Source: Okapia johnstoni
Lineage: Eukaryota > Chordata > Mammalia > Artiodactyla > Giraffidae
DNA: 64,000 nt
NCBI GenBank assembly: GCA_024291935.2
Contig: CM044317.1
Coordinates: forward strand, 65,710,730-65,774,729
Direction of reading: 5' to 3'
In this document: in pieces, positions 35,522 to 45,870 of the stretch
How positions within the stretch are numbered: the first letter of the stretch is position 1
How the letters are laid out: each line of letters opens with the position of its first letter
Made by a program: the position numbers and the translations under genes
The notes under the pieces: model-generated
Database searches by the model: none
The model's input: only the letters and a program-made list of their open reading frames with translations
What the model was told of the DNA's origin: nothing

Positions 35522-35635
35522 ACTGAACTGACAGGCCAAATACATGGCTGTGCATGGTTGCATGTGGATTTGAACTGATTTTAATACATACTCTGGATAG
35601 CTAAAGGTTCCCTGAATATTGTGTATACATTTTTG

Positions 35636-35653
35636 TTGTGTGTGTGTGTGTTT
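35636..35653. repeat. (TG)n microsatellite
   Basis: About nine TG units. Confidence 0.85.
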
Positions 35654-37924
35654 GTGGTAATGTTGAAGACTGAAATGGAGACTTGTTTTACTTATAAGAG
35701 GACCCCCAGATGTGGGTGTTTTGGGGATAGTGTGAAACTGTATATTCATAAAACTCTGTTTCCATCAGTAAAGAAAAACACTACTCTTATTTAGGCTTTT
35801 CTTTACTCGGTCTTTATAAAAGAAAGAGAAAAAGAAGGACTAGCAGGAAGTAACAGGGTTACGCTATGTTAGCCTTTGTATTTTGCTAATGGTGAAGCCC
35901 CCAATGCTGACCAGGCCACAGTTCGGCCAAGTGCTGGCAGTAATATGAATCTGCTTGGATGTTTAATGGAAATAGTGTTTTTCTTCAGAGGAAATGTAGT
36001 TAAAATATGCACTGCCTTCAGTCTCACTGTGCTTGTTTCTGTGTAAAGTTTCTTTCAAATATAGTAGGTGCTTTCTTGGTAAGTAGAGCATTCTAGGCTG
36101 TGAACTGCCTTGATCTGTAGCTGGCTGTTCTGTTCTCCTGGTTAGTGTACCAGGAGCTGCAAATAAATCAAAGCAGTAGTTAGTCTCCAGTGATGGGAGC
36201 ACCAGCACTCCGCCTCTTAAGTGATCATTTTTACAGCACAACTCTTATTCCTTAGTTTACTTATATCCCCTAATACTTAGACATAGAGATATGTCACCAG
36301 TCAGTACTCCAAACTGAAAATGTGAAGGGCTAAAACAGCAGAAGAAAGAAAATAATTTTCCTTTTTGGAGAATCTCCAGCATTCTGCCCTGTGGTTGTTT
36401 CAAAGTTTGCTTTTGTACAGAGAGTAAAGTGGTCTTTCTCTCTCAAAATATAGAAACATGTTCAAGTAGAAGGGTAAACAGTGGGTTGCACTAAGGTCTA
36501 CTTTCATTTCTGAATTAAAATTAAATTGGTTCTATCACATGTAAGAACTCTTTTCATTTTACATTTTAAATCAAGTATTTTGACTACTTAAGTACAAGCC
36601 AGAGAACTTGTCAAGAGAGTAATAACGTGATAAACTTGGTTTAAACAAAACAGACTCCTGGGGATAGTCATAAATGAAGATAACATTGCCTCCATATTTC
36701 TCATCTTAGCCGAGATGATATATTCAGGGAACTTTCAGTAGAAAGGTTTAGTGTAGGATTTCCTCGGCTATGAACTTGATGTGATGTTTTCGAAATGATA
36801 ATTTAGCTCTTCATCTCAGTTCTGAACTTTTTCTATTTAGTTCAGCAAGCTGGTTCCATTTCCTTTTCTTCCCCTACTCAGCTGAGAAAATAGATTTAGA
36901 AATTAACTGGGTACTCTGGGTTATTTCAAAGATCAAGAAAGACAATTTTTGTCTTCATTCTCATAAGTGATACATAAAGTCTCGGAAGTAGGAGAATGAT
37001 AACTGAATATGGTCAGAATTAATTAAAATATTATATTCAAGAACGGGCTTGAAAGGCAGCTTAGGAAAAAAATCCTACAGATGCTCAAAATCTGTGAGAC
37101 TTCAGAATTAACTGAATCCCCAGTGAATCTTTATTATTGACTAGAGGAAATTGTATGGTATTCTCCTTCTTTGCAAGGCTTGACAATTTACTGAATTGCT
37201 ACCAAAAGCTTGCAGAAGGTAAGAGGAACTTCCCAGAGGCAATTATGCTGCATTTTGCCACTGAAATTTTCTAAGTTTCTCCCTGGTGTGATAGGGTTTT
37301 AAATGAAACTAAGGAAAACAGCAATGTTAAAATAGACCAGCATGGTCTTGCCTAGAATGAGTGCACATTCACAGAGTTTGAGAATGGTGGTTGAATATAG
37401 ATGTCTCAGAATATGGCTTAGCTGCCAAATGACAGATGGTCCAAAGCCAGAAGAGAAATGCTCAAGAAGATGTAGTCAAGGGTAAAGCTGATTCTGGGAA
37501 GAGTTGAGCAGCTGTTTAGTGGATGTTTTAACACTGATCATTAGTACAGCCTCTTTTTCATCCTGCCACATTAGTTTGTTATTGTTTTCACTTTTGTGAT
37601 GATTCAACTAGGCTCTTTATTAGATAGGATGACATCTGCAAAAAGGTTAACTGAAAATATTCTGAAACAATTAGACTGAATTAATAATTTTTTAGAAAGG
37701 ACCCTAATGCTGTATATCACACATTAGTTAAAAAAAAAACTTGAAAATTGATTTTTTATTGTTCTTTATAATGCTGCTGAGACATGTCAATGTTTTGCTA
37801 TTAGAATTCAATTAAAAGGGGCTCCAGAGAGGTAAGTAAGCCAAAGAAACTTTATCATGTGTAGCTTGTGAGTTGTCGACTATGACCTTTTAAATCACTA
37901 AGTACTTATCTACATATTTGTTTG
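35654..37924. other. Unique sequence, no gene seen
   Basis: AT-rich, with no named repeat. The 92-codon minus-strand frame at 35963-36241 has no family resemblance. Confidence 0.4.
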
Positions 37925-38600
37925 CTTGTTTTAAGTCAATTTTATCAACTTAATAAAACGCACCCCTTTCAAGTGTACATTAATGGAATTTTGACAAATT
38001 TAAATGCCTGTGTCAATACCATCACAATCAGGATATATCTAAAAAATACATATCACTTTCCAAAGTTCTCTTATGTTCTTTCCCACTCAGTCCATTTCAC
38101 CTTGCCACAGGTAACTACTGATCTATTTCCTATATATTAGATTTGCAATTTTTAGGGTTTCAGATTAAATGGATTCATACCGCATATATACTTTTCTTTG
38201 TAGCTCTCTTGGTTTAGTCAAGTGCTTTTTACACTCATTTAAGTTTTCTTATGTTTCAATAATTCACTCCTTTTTATTGATGACTAATATTTCATTGTAT
38301 GCATATGCCACAAATTACATGTTGTAGCACATTGAGTTGGTTTGGCAAGTTCTGAATAATGCTGTTTGAACATTTGTTTATAGATCTTTGTGTGGGCATA
38401 TGTTTTCATTTCTCTTGGATTGATACCTGGATATGGAATATGATAACTGTGTATTTAGCTTTATTAGAAAGTGCCAAACTATTTCCCAAAGAAATAGTAA
38501 TAGTTCTTCTAACAATAATGAGACTTCTAGTTGTTCTGTTCCCTTGCCAAGACTTGGCATTGTCGTTGTTTTATTTTTTTTTTTAATTTACCACTTTAAT
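37925..38600 (-). repeat. Old L1M 3' UTR and ORF2 end, antisense
   Basis: Antisense L1M. AAGTGTACATTAATGG and GGATTCATACCGC belong to the 3' part. TTTTTATTGATGACTAATATTTCATTG and GTGTGGGCATATGTTTTCATTTCTCTTGGATTGATACC belong to the ORF2 end. Decay is consistent with an old placental insertion. Confidence 0.7.
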
Positions 38601-38879
38601 GTGTGTGTAGTATTATCTTCTCATGGCCTTGTTCCTGTTGGAGGCCTTCCCTCGTTCCCAGGCTGAATGTGTTGCTCTGTCTGCACTGTCCATTCAGTGG
38701 GGACTATAAATGGACAGGTAATGATATTTCAAGAGATTAGGATTAGTGCCATGGAAAGGACTTCATGAAAGGAGCACTTTCAGGTGGGGAATATATTTTA
38801 TACTTCAAATACATCCTTTACAATGTGAAACTTTGTAATTATCCCCATATGCACTCTATACATTGCCTTCCATGTGCTA

Positions 38880-39175
38880 AAATTGGAACAATTTAAAAAA
38901 AATTTTTCTTCTTTACTGTGGTAAAAGTCACAGATATAAAACATACTATTTTAACCATATATAACTGTATAGTTCAGCGGCACTAAGTACATTCACATTG
39001 TTGTAAAACTCTCACCATCATCCATCTCCCGAATTTTTCACCTTCCTAAACTGAAATTCTATCCCCATTAACCAGTAACTCCCCAATCCCCCTCCCAAAG
39101 TCCCTTCTGGCCCCCGGCATGTACTTTCTGACTCTGAATTTGACTATTCTAAGTGTTTTGTGTAAGTATTCCTAG
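38880..39175 (-). repeat. Old L1M 3' UTR, antisense
   Basis: Blocks ATTTTAACCATATATAACTGTATAGTTCAGCGGC, AAGTACATTCACATTGTTGT, CACCATCATCCATCTCC and CTCTGAATTTGACTATTCTAAG in order. May belong to the same insertion as 37925-38600 with an unrelated piece between, or be a second copy. Confidence 0.7.
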
Positions 39176-39365
39176 TGATTTTCAATGGCTGTGAAACAAG
39201 GTCAGTGGGTAAAGTGAGCAGAGGCCCTTAGAGGGCAGCAGAGGACCACATACCAAGAGAGTCATGGGTTGGGGGACAGGGCAGGTGTTTAAGTAAAGGG
39301 ATCTCTGTCTGTTACAGGCTGAAAGGTTAAACTATTTGCCCTTCTGTCCTCAATAATGCGTGCTC

Positions 39366-39644
39366 TGCTGCTGCTGCTGCTAAGTCGCTTCAGTTGTGTC
39401 CGACTCTGTGCGACCCCATAGACGGCAGCCCACCAGGCTCTGCCGTCCCTGGGATTCTCCAGGCATGAACACCGGAGTGGATTGCCATTTCCTTCTCCAA
39501 TGCATGAAAGGGAAAAGTGAAAGTGAAGTCGCTCAGTCGTGTCTGACTCTCAGTGATCCCATGGACTGCAGCCTACCAGGCTCCTCCGTCCGTGGGATTT
39601 TCCAGGCGAGAGTACTGTAGTGGGTTGTCATTGCCTTCTCTGAG
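39366..39644 (-). repeat. Bov-A2 SINE dimer with (CTG)n, antisense
   Basis: Antisense Bov-A2: a (CTG)n end at 39366-39380, first unit to about 39505, linker AATGCATGAAAGGGAAAAGTGAAAGTGAAG, second unit ending GCCTTCTC. TSD TG(C/T)GTGCTC at 39357-39365 and 39645-39653. The right TSD copy lies inside the tail of the neighbouring Bov-tA, so the Bov-A2 landed in it. Confidence 0.9.
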
Positions 39645-39858
39645 TGTGTGCTCAGTAGTGTCCAACTCTTTGAGGCCCCATGGACTGTAGCCCACCAGAC
39701 TCCTCTGTCCATGGAATTTTCCAGGCAGAAATACTGAAGTGGGTTGCCATGCCCTCCTCCAGGGGATCTTTCCGACCCAGGGATCAAAACTGTGTCTCTT
39801 ATATCTCCAGCACTGGCAGGCAGGTTCTTTACCACTAGTGCCAACTGGGAAGTCCATA
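39645..39858 (-). repeat. Bov-tA SINE, antisense, host of a Bov-A2 insertion
   Basis: Antisense copy whose 3' end lies against the Bov-A2 insertion. A flanking pair TGAGT(G/A)TGTG at 39641-39650 and 39859-39868 may be its own TSD. Confidence 0.88.
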
Positions 39859-39868
39859 TGAGTATGTG

Positions 39869-41505
39869 TCTAGGGGCAAACACTTTTTGCTGGGTCCCTA
39901 TCTGTATAAGCAATTACAGATATCTCAAACCACTTTGAATCAATCCACTAGCTGGGTCATTCTCCTACAGTCAAGCCAGCCACACAGCCCCAAGAGGAGA
40001 CAGTAGGCATCAGTACTAGAGTCCCTTGGGGTATCTAGTTCACTCAGCATGTGAGGGAGAGGAGGGGGGTGTAGGTAGAGGACTGGAAAGCCCCTTGAAG
40101 GAGAAAAACCAGGCTAGAGGAGATGACTGGATGGGGATCTTTAGGTGGGAGCTCCCAGTGAATAGGACCTATATAGGCACCCTTTCTGGAAGGCTCCAGT
40201 TCCAGGCACTCTGTGGGAGTCTTAGACAGTTTTAAGAGCAGTACTCCACAATGTAGGGCCTCCTACTCATGGGCCCAGGGCAGGTACCCTGCTATCTGGG
40301 TTTAAGGACAATGTTGCCCTAAAGGTACATAGCAAGTAAGACTTAGTATAATCCAAGTCTTTCTGTCCCTTATACCCATGATCTTTACCCAGAAGAATAT
40401 CATTCACAAGCTGGAGTCAGATCAAACTTTAGAGAAAATACAAATCATCTTTACTGTGCCTTTATTTTGTCTTCCACCCTGGGCCTTGGTCAGGACATTA
40501 GTAGGACCAAACGTGTAGTCTAACCAAAATTTCTTCATCATCATTATCCTTAATGCTTTAAAGTCACAATATGTCGAAGATGAACACTTTTATGAATATA
40601 ATAAAAACGTCCTGGCAATATCAAATTTTATAACAAGTTATAGACGTTATCTCTTTCTAAGCTTTCTTCACATGGACCACACAGGTCCATGGCTCCCACT
40701 TTAAGTAGCTCTGGTATAATCCAACTTCTGGAACTTCTCCCATTTACTCAGGACTCCTGACTGCCATGTTTCCATAATTTGCTATTGAAATAAATCAATA
40801 TATAATGTGATTTGCAAAGAATTCACAGTGACGACTCATTAATTCATATCCAAATAGGTAAAAACTAGAGAGGCCATGTCTTTGGTTGTAGCTGTCTTCA
40901 CTTTTTTGTTTTTATCTCTTGTACCATTTAGCTGAGACGTTTTGGAGATTGTGGCAATATTTATGACCAAGGCTATTTCCATCTGTGGAGTAAAGGATTG
41001 GAGATTGATGGGTCCCTGTGGTTGATATCTTTCAAGTTTACTTGTTAACCTCCCACAAATCTTCAAATGTGGGTGGTTAACTGCATCACATACCTATTAG
41101 AGTATTTTTGTAATTTGCATTTGAGAGACTTTTCTTGGACACACCTGGTATTATGAAATATTGTTTATGAATAAAGAAAATTAATATTGTGGTAACTATA
41201 TCTGCCAGATTTTTACATCTCCCTATCCATGTAATCATTTATATGAAACTTCCTTTAGTGGGCAAAAACTCACAGTTGAGGGACTTTGTCTATAATAAAC
41301 CACTTGGCTTATGTTACATCAAATTAGATCAGATCAATTTCCTTCATTCTTAATTCCTTCCACATCACATCAGAATGCTTCCTAAATGAGATGCCTGTAA
41401 ACAGATCTGAGTCCTTAAGGGAGATGAAGAGATATGAACATAAATGTCAAACTGCTTTTAGGGAAAGGAGAGTTTCCTTTTGTGAATGATCATTTGAGGA
41501 GTGGT
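39869..41505. other. Unique sequence, no gene seen
   Basis: No repeat family or exon recognised. The frames at 40026-40235 (+) and 40839-41066 (-) have no family resemblance. Confidence 0.4.
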
Positions 41506-41520
41506 AGAATGCAGAGCCAG

Positions 41521-41653
41521 AGCAGGCAATGGCAACCCACTCCAGTACTCTTGCCTGGAGAATCCCAGGGATGGGGGAGCCTGGTGGGCTGCCGTCTATG
41601 GGGTTGCACAGAGTTGGACACAACTGAAGTGACTTAGCAACAGCAGCAGCAGC
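41521..41653 (+). repeat. Bov-A monomer with (CAG)n tail and TSD
   Basis: Sense half-unit of a Bov-A SINE ending in a (CAG)n tail. TSD AGAATGCAGAGC(C/T)AG at 41506-41520 and 41654-41668. It lies only about 10 bp upstream of a BovB copy. Confidence 0.93.
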
Positions 41654-41678
41654 AGAATGCAGAGCTAGGTTTAAGGGG

Positions 41679-42543
41679 ATATGCAGAGTACATCATGCGA
41701 AACGCTGGGCTGGAGGAAGCACAAGCTGGAATCAAGATTGCCGGGAGAAATATCAATAACCTCAGATATGCACATGACACCACCCTTATGGCAGAAAGTG
41801 AAGAAGAACTAAAGAGCCTCTTGATGAGAGTGAGAGAGGAAAGTGAAAAAGTTGGCTTAAAGCTCAACATTCAGAAAACTAAGATCATGGCATCTGGTCC
41901 CATCACTTCATGGGAAATAGATGGGGAAACAGTGGAAACAGTGTCAGACTTTATTTTTCTGGGCTCCAAAATCACTGCTGATGGTGATTGCAGCCATGAA
42001 ATTAAAAGACGCTTACTCGTTGGAAGGAAAGTTATGACCAACCTAGACAGCATATTAAAAAGCAGAGACATTACTTTACCAACAAAGTCCGTCTAGTCAA
42101 GGCTATGGTTTTTCCAGTAGCCATGTATGGATGTGAGAGTTGGACTATAAAGAAAGCTGAGCAACTAAGAATTGATGCTTTTGAACTGTGGTGTTGGAGA
42201 AGACTCTTAAGAGTCCCTTGGCCTGCAAGGAGATCCAACCAGTCCATCCTAAAGGAGATCAGTCCTGGGTGTTCATTGGTAGGACTGATGTTGAAGCTGA
42301 AACTCCAATACTTTGGCCACCTGATGTAAAGAGCTGACTCATTGGAAAAGACCCTGATGCTGGGAAAGATTGAGGGCAGGAGGAGAAGGGGACGACAGAG
42401 GATGAGATGGTTGGATGGCATCACTGACTCAGTGGACATGGGTTTGTGTAAACTCTGGGAGTTGGTGATGGACAGGGAGGCCTGGCGTGCTGTGATTCAT
42501 GGGTTTGCAAAGAGTCGGAGACGACTGAGTGACTGAACTGAAC
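41679..42543 (+). mobile_element. BovB LINE, 5'-truncated
   Basis: Sense BovB 3' part, starting within RT (ATATGCAGAGTACATCATG) and ending in GAACTGAACT. No clear TSD. Confidence 0.93.
41695..42536 (+). pseudogene. BovB ORF2 fragment with a mutated catalytic box
   Basis: Open for 133 codons (41695-42096), then frameshifted by one lost G at ACAAAGTCCGTC. It resumes in another frame at 42105-42329, where an Arg codon has become TAA (GATGTAAAGAG), and again at 42342-42536 for the basic tail. The catalytic box reads YAHD instead of YADD, removing an essential metal-binding Asp. The Trp that is a stop in the copies at 30 and 34 kb is intact here (LLRVPW). Confidence 0.92.
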
Positions 42544-43355
42544 TTGAAGAAAATAAGTATCCAAGATATAATATTCATATTTTTGCTAACTCATTATATA
42601 TATATGTATATTCATTCAGTCTAAAACTTGCTAAGTCCTTAACTTTTAAGAAAATGATTTTGGAGCTTCATAGAAAGTATAGAAAAATCATTGTTTTATT
42701 TATAAAAGAAATAAGAGTCTAAGTGAGCATTACAATATTGAAAGGACTCCTGTGGGTAAACCATTTTATAACACTGATTTCCTGCAAGCATATATCAACT
42801 CACATTAATGCGCATATAGATAGGTGTGCCATCTGTTATAGTTTTAGATGATAGATAACATTTCTATGGATTTTCTCGAATCATACTAATTCATAGAGTG
42901 TCTGTGATACTTGATTAAACTTGCTGACCAAATAAATTCAGAATAAATTGTTTGCCTCCTAGAAAACATGTTTGCTTTTTTTTCCTTTTCAAACATTAGT
43001 TGAGATCTTGCTGTCCTTGACATCCCCATAGGATTTATTGTCTTATTTCTCATTGAGAGTTTTCATTATACTTTCATTCAACCTAATGATCTTTCATATA
43101 TATTTGTATTCCTTCTCTGTATAAGTATCAGACAATAAAAACTAAGTGATGTCTCTGGGGGTTGAATTGCTGAACCTATTTTTCTCTGGTCTGAAAAATG
43201 AATATTATATCTAGGTATTAAAGTCTGAGAGAGACCAGTTTATTTCAACTAATTTCTACCAAGATAAAGTCATAAGATGAAACGTTATACTGTGGTTGGA
43301 TGTACGGAGTACCAAGGGATTGATTAGTAATGATAATTTAAAATGTCAAGAAAAA
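42544..43355. other. AT-rich unique sequence, no gene seen
   Basis: No named repeat or coding signal. Confidence 0.4.
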
Positions 43356-43441
43356 GTCAGATGTTCTGTACCATTTTTTCAGATTCTACTTATAAGTAAT
43401 ATTATATGATATTTAGTTTCCTTTTTCTGACTTACTTTACT

Positions 43442-43756
43442 CTATGTGACAGTCTCTAGGTCTGTCTGTGTCTCTGCACATGGCACAATTTTGTTCCTTG
43501 TTATAGCTGAGTAATATTCCCTGGTATATATCTTCCACGTCTTCTTTATCCATTCCTCTATTGATGGACGTCTAGATTGCTTCCATTTCTTGGCTACTAT
43601 AAATAGTGCTGCAATGAACATTGGGGTGCATGTATCTTTTTGAATTACGGTTTTCTTTGGATATATATCCAGGTGGGGAACTTCTGGGTCATATGGTAGT
43701 TTTATTTTTAATTTTTTGTGGAACCTCCATAGTATTCTCCATAGCGGTTTTACCAA
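43442..43756 (-). pseudogene. L1 ORF2 C-terminal fragment
   Basis: 104 open codons on the minus strand matching the L1 ORF2 protein end: [44 protein letters not shown] and EWIKKTWKIYTREYYSAI. This region lies beyond the RT domain and includes the C-terminal segment. It is truncated on both sides as part of the inverted L1. Confidence 0.88.
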
Positions 43757-43898
43757 TTTACATTCCCACCAGCAGTGTAGAAAGGTTGCCTTTTCTCCAC
43801 ATCTTCTCCAGCATTTATTGTTTCTAGATTTTTTTTTTTTTTTTTTTTTTTGCTGATGGCCATTCTGACTGGTATGAGGTTAGGTAGAGACACAGATG

Positions 43899-44235
43899 TC
43901 CCTTGGACTGCAAGGAGATCAAACCAGTCAATCCTAATGGAATTTGGTCCTGACTATTCATTGGAAGGACTGATGCTGAAGCTGAAACTTCAATACTTTG
44001 GCCACCTGATATGAAGAGCTGACTCATTGGAAAACACCCTGAGGCTGGGAAAGATTGAGGACAGGAGGAGAAGGGGGAGACAGAGGATGAGATGGTTGGA
44101 TGGCATCACCAACTCGATGGACATGAGTTTGATCAAGCTTCGAGATGTGGTGATGGACAGGAAAGCCTGGCGTTCTGCAGTCCATGGGGTAGCAAATAGT
44201 CAGACACGACTGAGCAACTGAACTGAACTGAACTG
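43899..44235 (+). repeat. BovB 3' end inserted in L1, with TSD
   Basis: Sense BovB terminal 340 bp ending in three TGAAC-type units. TSD AGAGACACAG at 43886-43895 and 44236-44245, within L1 3' UTR sequence. It has subfamily bases AAGCTTCGAGAT and CATCACCAACTC, shared with the copy at 45106-45376. Confidence 0.92.
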
Positions 44236-44585
44236 AGAGACACAGCTATATAGAGCAAACTTATGGATACCAAGCTGGGATAAATTGGGAGATTAGGATT
44301 GACATGTATACAATGCTATGTATAAAATAGATAATGAGCACAGGGACAATGCTCTGTAGTGACCTAAATGGAAAGGAAATCTAAAAAAGATGGCGTATAT
44401 GTATACATATCAGTAGAAATTAACATAAAATTGTAAAGCAACTATAATCCAAGAAAAATTAACTTTGAAAAAAGAAAAAATGTCAGATATTGCCATGTAC
44501 TTGATATGTATGGTAAAAGGAGAAAGATAATGAAAAAAACTTGTAACTCAGTAACCCATGAAATCCTTAGACTAGCAGACTTGTT

Positions 44586-44633
44586 TAGTTCAGTCGCTCA
44601 GCTGTGTCTGACTCTTTGTGACCCTGTGGACTG
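44586..44633 (-). repeat. 48-bp SINE 3' fragment with TSD
   Basis: Extremely short antisense piece of a Bov-A or Bov-tA 3' end (AGTTCAGTCGCTCAGCTGTG to GACCCTGTGGACTG), bounded by the TSD AGC(A/T)GACTTGTT at 44574-44585 and 44634-44645. It shows that a retrotransposition event can leave fewer than 50 bp. Confidence 0.88.
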
Positions 44634-44741
44634 AGCTGACTTGTTAAGACATGTTAAATGTTAAATATCTTCTAATTCAATTTTTCAGACAACTCAACAA
44701 TCAACTCAGGAAAAGCAGCAAACACTAAAATTCTATGGCTT

Positions 44742-44833
44742 TGTATACACAAAACTGAATCACTTTGCTGTACACTTGAAACTAACACATCAGTGTTAAT
44801 CAACTGTATTCTAATATAAAATAAAACATTAAA
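44742..44833 (+). repeat. L1 3' end, about 92 bp, with TSD
   Basis: Terminal L1 3' UTR (AACTGAATCACTTTGCTGTACAC, GAAACTAACACATCAGTG, ATATAAAATAAAACATT). TSD AAAT(T)TCTATG(G/T)CTT at 44728-44741 and 44834-44848, with a one-base length difference. Confidence 0.85.
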
Positions 44834-45105
44834 AAATTTCTATGTCTTAGAGCATGTCTCACATCCTAGGAGAACTGTGTACTATCACTTTCTGTCACAG
44901 GAAAATAAGTAGGAAGGGAAGTGAAGACTTGTGGTATGTTTGAATCAAGTGATGTCATGTTTTAAGCCATTTTCTCCCTTTTTTAAAAACCAGGTGAATA
45001 TACTAATGTTAATATTAATACTCAGAAATGGGTAAGCTTATATCTTGGGAAATATTTTTTTGTTTTGTTTTGCTTTGTTTCTAAGGTCACCGAGGACAGG
45101 TAGTG

Positions 45106-45404
45106 AGTGCATCATTGGAAGGACTGATGCTGAAGCTGGAACTCCAATACTTTGACCACCTAATGCGAAGAACTGACTTATTTGAAAAGACTCTGATGCT
45201 GGAAAAGATTGAAGCCAGGAGGAGAAGGGGGCAACAGAGGATAAGATGGTTGGATGGCATCACCAACTCAATGGACATGAGTTTGAGCAAGCTCCGAGAT
45301 TTGGTGATGGACCAGGAAGCCTGGTGTGCTGCAGTCCATGGGGTCACAGAGTCACACATGACTGTGACTGAATTGAGAGACACAGATATACAGAACCAAC
45401 ATAT
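45106..45404 (+). mobile_element. BovB 3' end plus 28 bp of L1, within one TSD
   Basis: BovB terminal sequence (45106-45376, ending ACTGAATTGA) is followed without a break by L1 3' UTR sequence, GAGACACAGATATACAGAACC... (45377-45404). The whole composite lies within the perfect 12-bp duplication GGACAGGTAGTG at 45094-45105 and 45405-45416. The BovB-L1 junction is the same as the one at 44235-44236. This is consistent with one retrotransposition event that copied a BovB together with downstream L1 DNA (a 3' transduction). Confidence 0.85.
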
Positions 45405-45599
45405 GGACAGGTAGTGCTCTAGACTCTAAGTATCTCTAAGGATATTTTTTAATTTATTCCATGTGAAAATGCATGAGATGACCCAGAGCCTGATAGAGTG
45501 CTTTAGCATATGATAGACATTCAGTTAATATTTGGTAATGATGATGGATTTTAAGCCAAATATGTTTTGAGAGTTGAAGTCTTCTTGTGAACAAGAGTA

Positions 45600-45870
45600 A
45601 TAAAAATGATGAACCTTTATTAATCACTTGTTTCAGGCAAGATGCTAAGCATTCCACATAGATTTTTAAAAATTCATTGTTAGACCAACCCTAAGAGACA
45701 GATATTATTGTACCTCTTTCGGAGATTAAAGCAGAAAAAATAAAAAACAAAGAAGTTGAGAGTTAGAGGTACCGAATAATATTACGGCTGTAAATTGGAA
45801 TACTTGTGCCCTTATTGGAACCAAAACACTCTTAACTCCAGAGTTTATACTCTTCACCAGTCAGTATGCC
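45600..45870 (-). repeat. MIR SINE, antisense
   Basis: Decayed antisense MIR: CAAGATGCTAAGCATTCC, ACAGATATTATTGTACC and GGAGATTAAAGCAGAAAAA, then a region ending CTCTTAACTCCAGAGTTTATACTCTT. Confidence 0.6.

Larger units (their letters stand above)
33912..35531 (+). mobile_element. BovB LINE, longest copy in the window
   Basis: Sense BovB of about 1.6 kb, from just upstream of the RT domain to the (TGAAC)n tail ending at 35531. The match begins around ATTAAGAAGAGGTAGCAAG, so the endonuclease domain and the 5' region are missing. I could not find a TSD. It lies in inverted orientation to the copy at 30133-31146. Confidence 0.95.
43373..44475 (+). mobile_element. L1 insertion with 5' inversion, split by BovB
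   Basis: Left part (43373-43884) is antisense L1 ORF2. Right part (44246-44475) is sense L1 3' UTR ending in an A-rich tail. Together they are one 5'-inverted insertion: an imperfect duplication, GTCAGAT(G/A)TT followed by TGTAC, lies at 43356-43370 and 44482-44500. The inversion junction is at about 43881-43885. A BovB 3' fragment later inserted at 43899-44235. A 23-bp T run (43829-43851) is an expansion inside the ORF2 part. Confidence 0.8.

Noticed and set aside
41506..42543. SINE at 41521-41653 and BovB at 41679-42543 as one co-inserted element
   Set aside because: The SINE has its own complete TSD closing at 41668, before the BovB starts, so the two are independent.
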